Shown one piece after another: positions 53,593 to 62,700 of a stretch of 64,000 bases of DNA. The translations under genes and the position numbers were made by a program. The notes beneath the pieces were generated by a model that saw only the letters and a program-made list of their open reading frames with translations, searched no databases and was not told the origin of the DNA. Source of the stretch: Glycomyces tenuis DSM 44171 (GTDB lineage Bacteria > Actinomycetota > Actinomycetes > Mycobacteriales > Micromonosporaceae); contig NZ_ATYW01000023.1 in NCBI RefSeq assembly GCF_000427885.1, forward strand, positions 62,001 through 126,000, in the 5' to 3' direction. How positions within the stretch are numbered: the stretch's first letter is position 1; each line of letters starts with the position of its first letter.

Positions 53593-53931
53593 GTGACCGA
53601 TACTCCGCTGGACGCCCACACCGGGCTGCCGATCCGCCTGCTGCACGACCGGCTCCTGGCGCGACAGGACCCCGACGCCGAGCGCCGCTCCTCGGGCGGC
53701 ATCGTCATCCCCGCGACCGCCGCGATGGGGCGGCGGCTGGCCTGGGCCGAGGCCGTCGGCGTCGGGCCGCTCGTCCGCTCGGTCGAGGCGGGCGACCGGG
53801 TCCTGTTCGACCCCGAGGACAAGGCCGAGGTCGAACTCCAGGGCCGCACCTACCTGCTCATGCGCGAGCGCGACATCCACGCCGTCGCCGCCAAGCGCGT
53901 CGACGAGGACGCCACGGGGCTCTACCTCTGA
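53593..53931 (+). CDS. Cpn10 (GroES)-like protein
   Basis: A 112-residue protein of the Cpn10 family: PIRLLHDRLLAR at the start, SGGIVIPATA (mobile loop), AVGVGPLV, GDRVLFD and the C-terminal RERDIHAVAA. It is an unusual member with a longer N-terminus and no GroEL gene beside it, so it may be a paralogue for other complexes. A GTG at 53593 is taken as start, with a weak ribosome site; GTG 53572 is an alternative. It overlaps tyrA by one base. Confidence 0.85.
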   Translation: MTDTPLDAHTGLPIRLLHDRLLARQDPDAERRSSGGIVIPATAAMGRRLAWAEAVGVGPLVRSVEAGDRVLFDPEDKAEVELQGRTYLLMRERDIHAVAAKRVDEDATGLYL

Positions 53932-54863
53932 TGCGCGTCGCGGTCCTCGGTCTGGGGCTCATCGGCGGCTCCGCCGCGCTCGCCCTGGCCGAGGCCGGGC
54001 ACGAGGTGATCGGCTACGACACCTCCGCGCGCACCCGCGAGGCGGCCGCGGAGCGCTTCGCGGTCGCCGACGACCCGGCCGCGTTGCGCGAGGCCGACAT
54101 CGCCGTCGTGGCTGTGCCGATGGACTCGGTGGCCGCGGCCGCCGAGGACTTCGCCCCCGGTCGCTTCGAGGGCATCGTCACCGACGCGGCCTCCATCAAG
54201 GGGTTCGTGCGGCGGTCGCTCGGCGGCCACCGTTTCGTCGGCGGGCATCCCATGGCGGGCAAGGCGACCGCGGGCTTCGACGAGGCCGAGGCGGACCTGT
54301 TCCGCGGACGCGCGTGGGCGCTGTGCCTCGACGAGGACACGGCGCTGGCCGACTGGACGGCCGTGGCGAGGCTGTGGCTGTCCGTCGGCGCGCGCGTGGT
54401 GCCGACGACGTCCGCCGCCCACGACCGGGCCGCGGCGCGGATCTCGCACCTGGAGCACCTCGTGGCCGCCGCCTTGGCGCTGGTCGCCGACGATCCGCTG
54501 TCGCGGACGCTGGCGGCCGGGTCGTTCCGCGACGCCACCCGCGTCGCGGCGAGCCCGGCCCGGCTGGTCGAGGGCATGGTCGTGCACAACCGGGCCGAGC
54601 TGCTGTCCGCGCTCGACGGGCTCGGCCGCGAGCTCGGAACGGCGCGGGAGCTGGTCGAATCGCGTCCCGGCGAGACCGGAGCGTGGCTCGAGCGGCCCCG
54701 GCGCCTGCGCGAGACCTGGCCGCCCGAGCCGGGCGAGGCCGAGCCGCTGCCGCTCACCCGGGCGGACCTCTTGGCGCTCGGCGAGACGGGCGGCTGGCTC
54801 GAATCGATCGAGGACATTGATGTCGCCACAGTCCGTCGGCCTCGCGTAAAGTCCACCCCATGA
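53931..54863 (+). CDS. tyrA: Prephenate dehydrogenase
   Basis: A 310-residue TyrA-type dehydrogenase with N-terminal LGLGLIGGSAALALAEAG and the VGGHPMAGKATAGF motif of prephenate binding; DAASIKGFV precedes it. It converts prephenate (or arogenate) to the tyrosine precursor. The start shares TGATG with the Cpn10 gene. The last 60 residues are divergent. It ends inside the start of the DUF885 gene (ATGA). Confidence 0.9.
   Translation: MRVAVLGLGLIGGSAALALAEAGHEVIGYDTSARTREAAAERFAVADDPAALREADIAVVAVPMDSVAAAAEDFAPGRFEGIVTDAASIKGFVRRSLGGHRFVGGHPMAGKATAGFDEAEADLFRGRAWALCLDEDTALADWTAVARLWLSVGARVVPTTSAAHDRAAARISHLEHLVAAALALVADDPLSRTLAAGSFRDATRVAASPARLVEGMVVHNRAELLSALDGLGRELGTARELVESRPGETGAWLERPRRLRETWPPEPGEAEPLPLTRADLLALGETGGWLESIEDIDVATVRRPRVKSTP
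54847..54860 (+). promoter_or_regulatory. Possible internal leaderless promoter before DUF885
   Basis: A TAAAGT hexamer (54847-54852) stands seven bases before the ATG of the DUF885 gene, which lacks a Shine-Dalgarno. This is the geometry of leaderless actinomycete promoters. It would let this gene be expressed independently of tyrA. Confidence 0.4.
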
Positions 54864-56548
54864 GAAAAATCGATCAGATCGCCGACCAGTACGTCGACGA
54901 CATGCTGGCGCTCAGCCCGATGACGGCCACCTACATGGGAGTGCCCGGCTCCGACCACCTGCTCGACGACCTCTCTCCCGAAGGCAACGACGCACAGGCC
55001 GAACTCGCCCGCAAGGCGATCGCCGACGTCGAAGCGGTCGAACCGGTGGACGAGCGCGAGCGCGTCGCCAAGGAGGCCATGCTCGAGCGGCTGCGGCTCC
55101 AGGTCGAGCGCCACGACGAGGGTGACGCCTACCTGAGCTTGAACGTGCTGACCTCCGGCGTCCACGACGTGCGCCAGATCTTCGACCTGATGCCCCATGA
55201 GGGTGAAGAGGCCGCGGCGAACATCGCGGCGCGCCTGGCGGCCGTCCCCGAGGCATTCAAGCAGTACACCGAGACGCTGCGCGCCGAGGCCGCCGAGGGC
55301 CGCGTGGCCGCGAAGCGGCAGGTCCTGGAGGTCGCCAAGCACTGCGACAACTGGAACGGCGCGGGCGGCGACGACTTCTGGTCCGGCCTGATCGAGCGCG
55401 TGACCGTCGACGGCGAGCCGATCACCAAGGGCAAGTTGAAGATCGACTTGGGCGACGGCGCCAGTTACGCGCGGTGGGCGACCACGAAGTTCGCCGAGTT
55501 CCTGCGCAGCGAGCTGGCGCCGCAGGCCCCCGAGAAGGACGCGGTGGGCCTGGACCGCTACTCGCGGGCCTCGCGCTACTTCATCGGCGCCGAGATCGAC
55601 CTCGCCGAGACGTACGAGTGGGGCTGGAAGGAGCTGGCGCGCATCGAGGGCGAGATGGCGGCCGTGGCCGAGGCGATCAAGCCGGGCGCGACCGTCGAGG
55701 AGGCCATCGCGCACCTCGACGACGACTCGGAGCAGAACGTCGCCGACAAGGAGGCGTTCCGCGAGTGGATGCAGGAGCTGGCCGACCGCACCATCGCCGA
55801 GCTGGCCGACACGCACTTCGACATCCCCGAGCCGGTCCGGCGCATCGAGTGCATGATCGCGCCGACCGAGGACGGGGCGATCTACTACACCGGACCGAGT
55901 GAGGACTTCTCTCGTCCGGGCCGGATGTGGTGGTCGGTGCCGGGCGGCCAGAAGACGTTCTCGAAGTGGCGCGAGGTCACGACCGTCTACCACGAGGGCG
56001 TGCCGGGCCACCACCTCCAGATCGGGCAGATGCAGACCCGCTCGGAGCTGCTCAACCGCTTCCAGCGCAACCTGCTCTTCTCCTCGGGCCACGCCGAGGG
56101 CTGGGCGCTGTACTCCGAGCGCCTCATGGACGAGCTGGGCTACTACGACGACGACCCGGCCGGGAAGCTCGGCATGCTCGACGGGCAGGCCTTCCGCGCC
56201 GCCCGCGTGGTCGTCGACATCGGACTCCACTGCGAGTTCACGATCCCCGAGGACAACCCGTTCGGGTGGCGCCCGGGAGAGGCGTGGGACGCGGACAAGA
56301 TGTTCGAGTTCATGCGGGCCCACTGCCGCATCGAGGACGACATGCTCCAGTTCGAGTGCAACCGCTACCTCGGCTGGCCCGGGCAGGCGCCGTCGTACAA
56401 AGTCGGCGAGCGCCTGTGGATGGCCGCCCGCAACGACTACGCGGCCCGCCAGGGTGAGGACTTCAGCCTCAAGCAGTTCCACACCGACGCGTTGAACCTC
56501 GGCTCGATGGGCCTGGCGCCGTTCGCCGAGGCGCTCAAGCGGATCTGA
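54860..56548 (+). CDS. DUF885-family putative zinc peptidase
   Basis: A 562-residue protein with the DUF885 zinc motif HEGVPGHHLQ and the downstream Glu ligand in SGHAEGWALYSERLMDELG. The family is related to M3/M32-like helical metallopeptidases and is probably a carboxypeptidase or oligopeptidase; no signal peptide is present. It overlaps tyrA by 4 bp and ends before a convergent strong hairpin. Confidence 0.88.
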   Translation: MRKIDQIADQYVDDMLALSPMTATYMGVPGSDHLLDDLSPEGNDAQAELARKAIADVEAVEPVDERERVAKEAMLERLRLQVERHDEGDAYLSLNVLTSGVHDVRQIFDLMPHEGEEAAANIAARLAAVPEAFKQYTETLRAEAAEGRVAAKRQVLEVAKHCDNWNGAGGDDFWSGLIERVTVDGEPITKGKLKIDLGDGASYARWATTKFAEFLRSELAPQAPEKDAVGLDRYSRASRYFIGAEIDLAETYEWGWKELARIEGEMAAVAEAIKPGATVEEAIAHLDDDSEQNVADKEAFREWMQELADRTIAELADTHFDIPEPVRRIECMIAPTEDGAIYYTGPSEDFSRPGRMWWSVPGGQKTFSKWREVTTVYHEGVPGHHLQIGQMQTRSELLNRFQRNLLFSSGHAEGWALYSERLMDELGYYDDDPAGKLGMLDGQAFRAARVVVDIGLHCEFTIPEDNPFGWRPGEAWDADKMFEFMRAHCRIEDDMLQFECNRYLGWPGQAPSYKVGERLWMAARNDYAARQGEDFSLKQFHTDALNLGSMGLAPFAEALKRI

Positions 56549-56575
56549 TCCGGCGACACCAGACGCGATCGCGCA

Positions 56576-56611
56576 GGAGAGGGGCGGCGGGCGAACCCGC
56601 CACCCCTCTCC
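56576..56611. terminator. Bidirectional terminator between DUF885 and HTH_42 genes
   Basis: A 16-nt arm (56576-56591) pairs with 56596-56611 with a single mismatch and a CGAA tetraloop. It lies between two converging genes, 28 bp and 31 bp from their stops. Confidence 0.8.
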
Positions 56612-56641
56612 CATGCGGACCGGCCCTCGCGCGGCGGGACC

Positions 56642-57778
56642 TCAGTTGGCGTGCTCGAGGCCGAGCTCCATCTCGTCCTTGCCGTACCAGGCGCGGAGCC
56701 GATCGGCGCCGCGGCGCATCGCCGCGATCTCGGCGGCGGTGAAGCCGCGGTGGCGGTAGGAGTCGATGACGACCCTGTCGGCCTTCAGCGTCGCCTTCCA
56801 GTGGCCGACGAGCTGGCCGTCCAGCAGGATCACCGAGTTGAAGCGCGGCCGCTCCCCGGCCTTGGCGAGCGGCAGCGTGTGGTGCAGCACCCAGTCCTTG
56901 GTGTCGGTGTAGGAGCACAGCATCTCGTCGAAGCCCTGCACGAAGTCCACCACGGGGCCGCCGTCCCTCGGCTCGGGCCGCTCGGTCTCGAAGTAGCAGG
57001 TGCGCCCGCCGATCTCGATCGACTTGAGGTCGAGCTCGGCGACCGCGGCCTTCGCGTCGGCGACCTTGAGGCTCGACCAGCGCGTGAAGTCCTTCAGCGT
57101 CGCCGGCCCCCGCGAGGTGTAGAAGCGCCGGGCCAGCTCCCTGACGGCGTCCTCGCGGTCGATCGCCCCCGGCGGCACCCGCTCGTCGAAGTTGGCGTAG
57201 GTCTGCTTCCCGCCCCTGGGGGTGCCCGAGCAGATCGCCTCGGTCAGCTCGGCGTGCATGAGGATGTGGATGAGCCGCTGACCGGTCGGGTCGCTGATCC
57301 CGGCCTCGGCCAGCGCTTCGGAGGCCTCCTCGCGCGTCAGGTGGCGTCCGCGCGTGGCCTCGGCGAGGATCTCGTCGCAGCGCACCAGCGCGGCCTGGTC
57401 GATGCCGAGGGACTTCGTCATCGAGGCGTGGACCTGGAGGACGCGGTCGGCGGTGGCGGCGAGCATCATGCGCAGGTCGACGGCGGGGACGGTGTGCCAG
57501 GTCGTGCGCAGGACGTGGGTGCGCAGGACCGTGCCGTCCTCGATCAGGGCGTCGACCGCCTTGAGCGGGGCGTACGGCACGGCGGCGTCGGAGGAGGCGG
57601 CGCGCATCGCCGGGGTGAGCTTGTAGGCGATGACCTCCTGGGACTGGACGGCCCCGAGGTGCGCGAACGCCTCCATCGGCGTGGCGTGCTTCTCACCCCA
57701 CAGCCGCTGGGAGTGGGCGCGCCAGGCGGCTACGTCGCCGGGCTCGAGATCACGGGTTCGGCGGGTGGGTGGCTCCAT
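56642..57778 (-). CDS. HTH_42 winged-helix protein, AlkZ-like
   Basis: A 378-residue protein of the HTH_42 (YcaQ/AlkZ) superfamily built of tandem winged helices. The family's active motif is seen as LGAVQSQEVIAY, i.e. Gln-x-Gln, the AlkZ pattern (the YcaQ/AlkX branch has Gln-x-Asp). Such proteins are DNA glycosylases that unhook interstrand crosslinks in antibiotic producers, though most members are uncharacterised. The ATG at 57778 has no ribosome site but TATAGC seven bases upstream; a GTG at 57784 is an alternative. It is divergent from the following gene. Confidence 0.85.
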   Translation of the reverse strand: MEPPTRRTRDLEPGDVAAWRAHSQRLWGEKHATPMEAFAHLGAVQSQEVIAYKLTPAMRAASSDAAVPYAPLKAVDALIEDGTVLRTHVLRTTWHTVPAVDLRMMLAATADRVLQVHASMTKSLGIDQAALVRCDEILAEATRGRHLTREEASEALAEAGISDPTGQRLIHILMHAELTEAICSGTPRGGKQTYANFDERVPPGAIDREDAVRELARRFYTSRGPATLKDFTRWSSLKVADAKAAVAELDLKSIEIGGRTCYFETERPEPRDGGPVVDFVQGFDEMLCSYTDTKDWVLHHTLPLAKAGERPRFNSVILLDGQLVGHWKATLKADRVVIDSYRHRGFTAAEIAAMRRGADRLRAWYGKDEMELGLEHAN

Positions 57779-59366
57779 GGGCACATGCTATACGCGACAG
57801 GCGACGCGAGCCTCCTACTGAATCGGTGCGATCCGGTGGACAAACGTTGCAAAGAGCAGCCACACTGGTGGTATGTCGCTTCCCCAAGCGGTCTTGAGGC
57901 TCTCGACCGACGTGCTCGCCGATATGAACGACGACGAGCGGCTGGCGTTCGCCTATGCTCACGGCCCCGCCCTCTCCGGTTTCGGCGACGACGCCGAACT
58001 CGTGTGCGTCTGGGAGACCGAGACCGTCCCCGAGGAGGCCAGCGACGAGGCGGTGCACCTGACCGTCGCCAGGTTCGAGGAGCTGCTGGACTCGCTCATG
58101 CTCGGCGAGGGCTGGTACGAGCCGAGTGCGGAGGCCTTGCACGTCATCGCCCGCTTCGCCGACGGGACGCTGCTGGCCGACGACTCCGAATGGGGCTCGC
58201 GGGCGCGCGCCGAGGTGACCGAGTTCCCGCAGGCGCTCGCGGACGCCTCGCGGACGGCCGTCGAGCGCGAGGCCGAGGAGATCGCGAAGCGCTTGAGCGA
58301 CGCGCAGGATCCGTGGGACGTGGCCGAGACGCTCACCGGCGGGCTGCACCGGGCGTACGTGGCGCTGTTCGCGGCGGCCGGGCACTTCTTCCCCGGCCGG
58401 GAGCACCGCAGGGAGTACGTCGAGCGCTACCTGCTGGGCGACGAGGTGCCGGAGGCCGAGGCGGCCGTGTGGGCGGCGGCCGAGGCGCCCGCGGCCGAGC
58501 GGGGCGACGCGCTGGCCGAGGCGTGGCGGGCGCTTGCCAAGACCGTCCTGGACAACTGCTAAGCGGCGCTGCCTGGCGGCCTCGTAGAGCGCGATCGAGC
58601 CGGCCGCGGCGGCGTTGAGCGATGAGGCGGCGCCGCCGATCGGGATCCTGGCCGTGGCGTCGACGGTCTCCCGCCAGGCGCGCGACATACCGTCGGCTTC
58701 ACGTCCGATGACCAGCAGCGTGGATCCCGTCAGGTCCTCCTCGGCCAGGTCACGCTCGCCGTGCTCGTCGGTGCCGACCATGCGCACGGGCTCGGCCTGC
58801 GCGGCGACCCATGCCGCCACGTCGGCGGGCCGCTCGGCGTGGGCGACGCGCATGGAGAACAGCGAGCCGGTGGAGGCGCGCACGGTGCGCGGGTCGAACA
58901 GGTCGGCCCCGTGACCGGTGGTGACGACCAGGTCGGCCTCGAAGGCGTCGGCCGAGCGGATCAGCGAACCGAGGTTCCCCGGGCTCCCGGGCCGGTCGAA
59001 GACGACGCCCAGGAACCTCTCCCCCGCCTCGACCCGCTTCAGGGATGTGTCAGGCATCGAGACGACGGCGAGCAGCTCGGGAACATCAACGTCCTTCTCG
59101 CCGAGCTCGGCCATGAGCTCGCGCGAGACGGCGTAGACGTCCGCGCCGCTGGTCTCCAGCACCTTCCGAGCCCACTCGGACAGCCGCCGCTCGGCGTCGA
59201 ACAGCACGTCCTGGAACTCCCAGCGGTGCTCCAAGGCCAGGTCGATGGGCCGCACGCCCTGCACGAGGAAGCCGCCCACCTGGTTGCGCTTCTTCCGGTT
59301 GCCCAGGAGCGCCTCCCACTCCTGGAACCTGGCGTTCCTGGTGCTCACCCGCAGCTGCTTGCCCAT
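57750..59366 (-). CDS. TrmH/SpoU-family RNA methyltransferase with antisense run-on
   Basis: The first 268 residues are a complete SpoU methyltransferase: N-terminal substrate-binding part, then the knotted domain with FDRPGSPGNLGSLIRSADAF (motif 1), VIGREADGMSR (motif 2) and IPIGGAASSLNAAAAGSIAL (motif 3). Such enzymes methylate the 2'-O of ribose in rRNA or tRNA. The natural end would be near residue 268 (codon at 58563), but no stop follows in frame. The frame continues 270 codons, antisense and in register with the neighbouring gene, and runs past its start to 57750; that part is Arg/Pro/Val-rich and has no family. The run-on is probably not functional. Confidence 0.8.
   Translation of the reverse strand: MGKQLRVSTRNARFQEWEALLGNRKKRNQVGGFLVQGVRPIDLALEHRWEFQDVLFDAERRLSEWARKVLETSGADVYAVSRELMAELGEKDVDVPELLAVVSMPDTSLKRVEAGERFLGVVFDRPGSPGNLGSLIRSADAFEADLVVTTGHGADLFDPRTVRASTGSLFSMRVAHAERPADVAAWVAAQAEPVRMVGTDEHGERDLAEEDLTGSTLLVIGREADGMSRAWRETVDATARIPIGGAASSLNAAAAGSIALYEAARQRRLAVVQDGLGKRPPRLGQRVAPLGRGRLGRRPHGRLGLRHLVAQQVALDVLPAVLPAGEEVPGRREQRHVRPVQPAGERLGHVPRILRVAQALRDLLGLALDGRPRGVRERLRELGHLGARPRAPFGVVGQQRPVGEAGDDVQGLRTRLVPALAEHERVQQLLEPGDGQVHRLVAGLLGDGLGLPDAHEFGVVAETGEGGAVSIGERQPLVVVHIGEHVGREPQDRLGKRHTTSVAALCNVCPPDRTDSVGGSRRLSRIACAHGATHPPNP
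57873..58562 (+). CDS. Unrecognised soluble acidic protein
   Basis: A 229-residue acidic, Glu/Ala-rich helical protein with no family I recognise. HGPALSGFGDDAELVCVWE near residue 30 vaguely recalls the G[GS]...D pattern of nucleotidyltransferases but lacks its second Asp. The ATG at 57873 has only GGTGGT before it. Its TAA stop coincides, in antisense register, with codon 269 of the convergent methyltransferase frame, and the gene contains no TTA, CTA or TCA codon, which keeps that frame open. Confidence 0.7.
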   Translation: MSLPQAVLRLSTDVLADMNDDERLAFAYAHGPALSGFGDDAELVCVWETETVPEEASDEAVHLTVARFEELLDSLMLGEGWYEPSAEALHVIARFADGTLLADDSEWGSRARAEVTEFPQALADASRTAVEREAEEIAKRLSDAQDPWDVAETLTGGLHRAYVALFAAAGHFFPGREHRREYVERYLLGDEVPEAEAAVWAAAEAPAAERGDALAEAWRALAKTVLDNC

Positions 59367-59506
59367 CCATCCCCCTCACGACACCGAACGCCCATTCTAC
59401 GGAGCGGCCCGACACCGATGACCTAGCGCACAACCTCATACCCGCTTGCAGGTGGCTTTCCCGCACGGGTAAGCTGGTGCGCGGCCTGGTCGTACAGACC
59501 AGACAG

Positions 59507-59582
59507 GCGCCCCTAGCTCAACGGATAGAGCATCTGACTACGGATCAGAAGGTTGGGGGTTCGAATCCCTCGGGGCGCGCCA
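59507..59582 (+). tRNA. tRNA-Arg(ACG)
   Basis: A 76-nt tRNA with acceptor stem GCGCCCC/GGGGCGC, anticodon loop CTACGGA (anticodon ACG, reads CGU-family codons after A34 editing), T loop GGTTCGAATCC and an encoded CCA. It stands just before the large solenoid gene. Confidence 0.95.
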
Positions 59583-59591
59583 CCATCACAG

Positions 59592-59616
59592 AAAGGCCGG
59601 TCGCAGACCGGCCTTT
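59592..59616. terminator. Terminator after tRNA-Arg
   Basis: A perfect 11-bp stem AAAGGCCGGTC/GACCGGCCTTT with a 3-nt loop, 10 bp past the tRNA. Both strands have an A/T-rich foot, so it may also end leftward transcripts from the solenoid gene. The 59617-59733 gap shows nothing else. Confidence 0.8.
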
Positions 59617-59733
59617 CCGCTTGCTCGATTGAGCCCCGACCGGCACCGGTGACAGGTCTCCCGCCGGCGTTTCCCGTGTACGCCGCGCATCGGCGCCATG
59701 GCCTCGTCGCGTTCGATTCCGGTGAACCAGGCT

Positions 59734-62700
59734 CTAGACGACCCCCCAGGCTTCTTCATCGGCGTCGTCCTCTGAAGGGTCGAGCGAAGCATCGTCGGTT
59801 CGGGCGTGGATCTCGTCCAAGATGCCTCTGGTCCTGAAAGGCAGCGAAGCGTACATCGCACTGGTCCGGATGGCGTCCACCAGTTCGTTCGCCTGCGGTG
59901 CACTGGAGTGCTCCTGAATCCACAGCGCGGCGAGCTGCACCAGCCTGCGCCGCTCGGCCGACTTCAGGCCGAGCGGCCACAACGCGAGCGCCACGGCCCC
60001 CGCCCGGCTCTTGAGATAGTGCTCCCCGAACCACTCCAACGCGCCGCTGAGCAACGTGCGCTGGGCCTCGTCACCGCACCATCGCAAGCTCACGACGTCG
60101 GCGAAGAGGACGCCTCCTTCGGGGTTCGTCGCCGCCTGCCCGGCCGCGGTCAAGATGAGCTTCTCGACCCGCCGCGCCCGGCCGTCGCCGACCGCCCCCT
60201 CGCGTTCCAGGAAAGCCCCGATCCCGGCGATGACGGGCCACGCGGTGAAGTCCATCGCGCGTGTGTCGGCCCAGGCGACAACTGCTCCCAGCAACTGCTC
60301 GCGCTCGGCTCCGCTGAGGCCTTCCATATCGAGGCATCGGTTGAACAGCTTGGCGGCTCTCCGCTCCGTCTTCGGCCGTCCTCCCCACTGGACCACGAAG
60401 GCGATCACCCGGCGGCGTTGCGCGGGGTTCAGATGACGGCATCTCGTGAGCCCGTCGATCAGGGCCCATCTAGCGGCGTCTCCACGGCCGTCGTCGTATT
60501 CGAGGGCCTCGATCGCGGTACGGACCAGGGGCTCGGCTACCTCGGCGGGAGTGTGGGGCTGAGCGATGACGCTCGCCAGCAGACGGCTCTGCGCGGTCGT
60601 CAGAGAGAAATCGGTGAGTTCCGGCTCGGCGAAGGGCAGCAGATCCGCCACTTGGTCGGCGGTGAGCTCCCGGCGCAGGAGAGACCAGAGCAGCGTACGG
60701 GTGGAACGCTTTCCGCCATGGATTTCAAGCCAGGCCAGCGCACGCGGCAGCACACGGCTCGCTCGGAAGGAGGACACCCCCATGGTCCTCGCGAGTTGGA
60801 AGTACACTTCTCCGGCCGTCTCCGCGGAAGCATGAATCTCCAGCCATCTCAGCGAGCGCTCCCGAACGGCGGTCCATGTTTCGGCCGGGAGCCTGAACGC
60901 ATGCGCCTCGGCGAGGACAGGGCCGATCTCGACTACCTCGTCCATGCCGTCGAGATGCTCGATTGCATGTCGCAGCAACGGCTCGTCGCCGGCCACACGC
61001 TCCGAGTCCGGTTCGAGCTCCCAATCGAACGGCTCCGTGTTCAGGGGTTTCACCCGGTGGGTGCGCAGCGCGACTCCCAGCACGCGGGAGTGCCCGGCCT
61101 CGGTCAGACCCTCCCGGGCGAGGAGCTTCGCCAGCAGGTACCGCGGTTCGTACTTGCGGTGGTACTCCAGTTTGGTCACGCCCGACTCATAGCGGCGCTC
61201 GATGATGTCGAGCATGTTGGTCGCCCACGCCAGCGACGCCTCCAGCACGAATTCCAGCTGCGCGTCGGTGAGCGAAAGGCGCACCAGCGCCTGCAGGACA
61301 TGGGAGGCCTCGGGATCGGCCGATCGGTTTTCCAGCCAGACGCGAGCTATGTCGACCAGGGCCGTGCGCTGAGCGTCGGACAAGTCCTCCCGTCGGCACA
61401 CCAGCCTGAAGACCTCCCTGGCGTACCAGTCCTCGGCATGGGATTCCAAGTAGGCGAGAGTGAACGGCACCAGGTTTTGAAAGTCGTCGGGCAGTGCCGC
61501 TTCCCGGTCGAGGAGGAGCAGGGGTTTCAGCACGTAGTGGGCCCTGCCCAGCCGTTGGTACCGCCGCAGCCAGCGCTCGGCGGCCGCGAACACTGCAGTC
61601 CGGTCCCATTCGAGTTCCCCTTGGTCGCGCGCCCGCCACAGCGCCGGTCCAATCACATTGGACGCGGTCGGCAGATCCGCGTGGTCGCGGAGCCAGACGA
61701 GTCCTCGTTCCAAGGCCTGGAGCAGTTGTTCCCGCCACTCCGTACTGGATCGAGCGGTCCTTAGGAGGATCGAAAGGTACCGTGCTTCCTCATCCGGGGT
61801 GAGGTCTTGGCGCTCCAGGAAGGCCTCGGCGATCCGCCGGTGCGCGGCCCACTTGCGTTTGCCCTTGCCGGACATCCATCGCTCCGCCATTTCAAGGGCC
61901 GTCATCACATCGGCCCGGCGCAGTTCCGGTCGCCTGACGAGGCGTGACAAGACGTTGGAGGGCCCTTCGTGGTCGGGCGAGGCCTTGCCCGCGTCGATCC
62001 AGCGGTGGAGCCATTCGAATGCGTGGTCTATCAGCGATTGGATCTCCGCACCGCGCCAGCCCGGCTCGTCGAGGAGCCTCCTGATGATCTTGTCCGCGTC
62101 GTCCTGCGCGCTGTTCGACTCCAGCCAGCGCAGCCCGCTGAGGCAGATCTGCCTCCGGCGGCCCGGTTCGAACCCACCGATATGAAGCAGGTGCTGAAGG
62201 ACGTCGAAGGGCGGGATGCTCGGTGGTTCGGCCGCTCCGTCGTCGTCTTCGGCTACACCGATCGCCGCCGCCGCGAACGCTTCCCGGACGGGTGCTCGCA
62301 CCGCCCCCGGGAACTTCTTGAAAAGCCGGAAAATGCCCGCCTGCAGACGGGTGTCCTTCACGAACTCGGGAAACGACTCCAGTTCCTTCGCGACGCGTTC
62401 GGCGGCCTCGTCGGCGCTTTCCTCATCGAATGCGCCGCGCCGGACCAGGAGGGAGAGCACCTTTCTGGCATCGTCCACGGGACGCGGGTGACCGAGCCAG
62501 TCGAGTGCGTCCCTGCTGAACTGAACGGTCGGTTCTCTGCCCGCATGGTAATAGCCGAGCAGGGCCAAGACCACGCTCGTGTTGATGTTCCTTGATCCGA
62601 ATCCGCCGATCCAGCGCGAGACGGAAATGAGGACCTCATCGGCTTGCTCCGATGTGACGGCCTGGTTCTGCCGGTATTTGCGCTGCTTCCCCTCCAGGCC

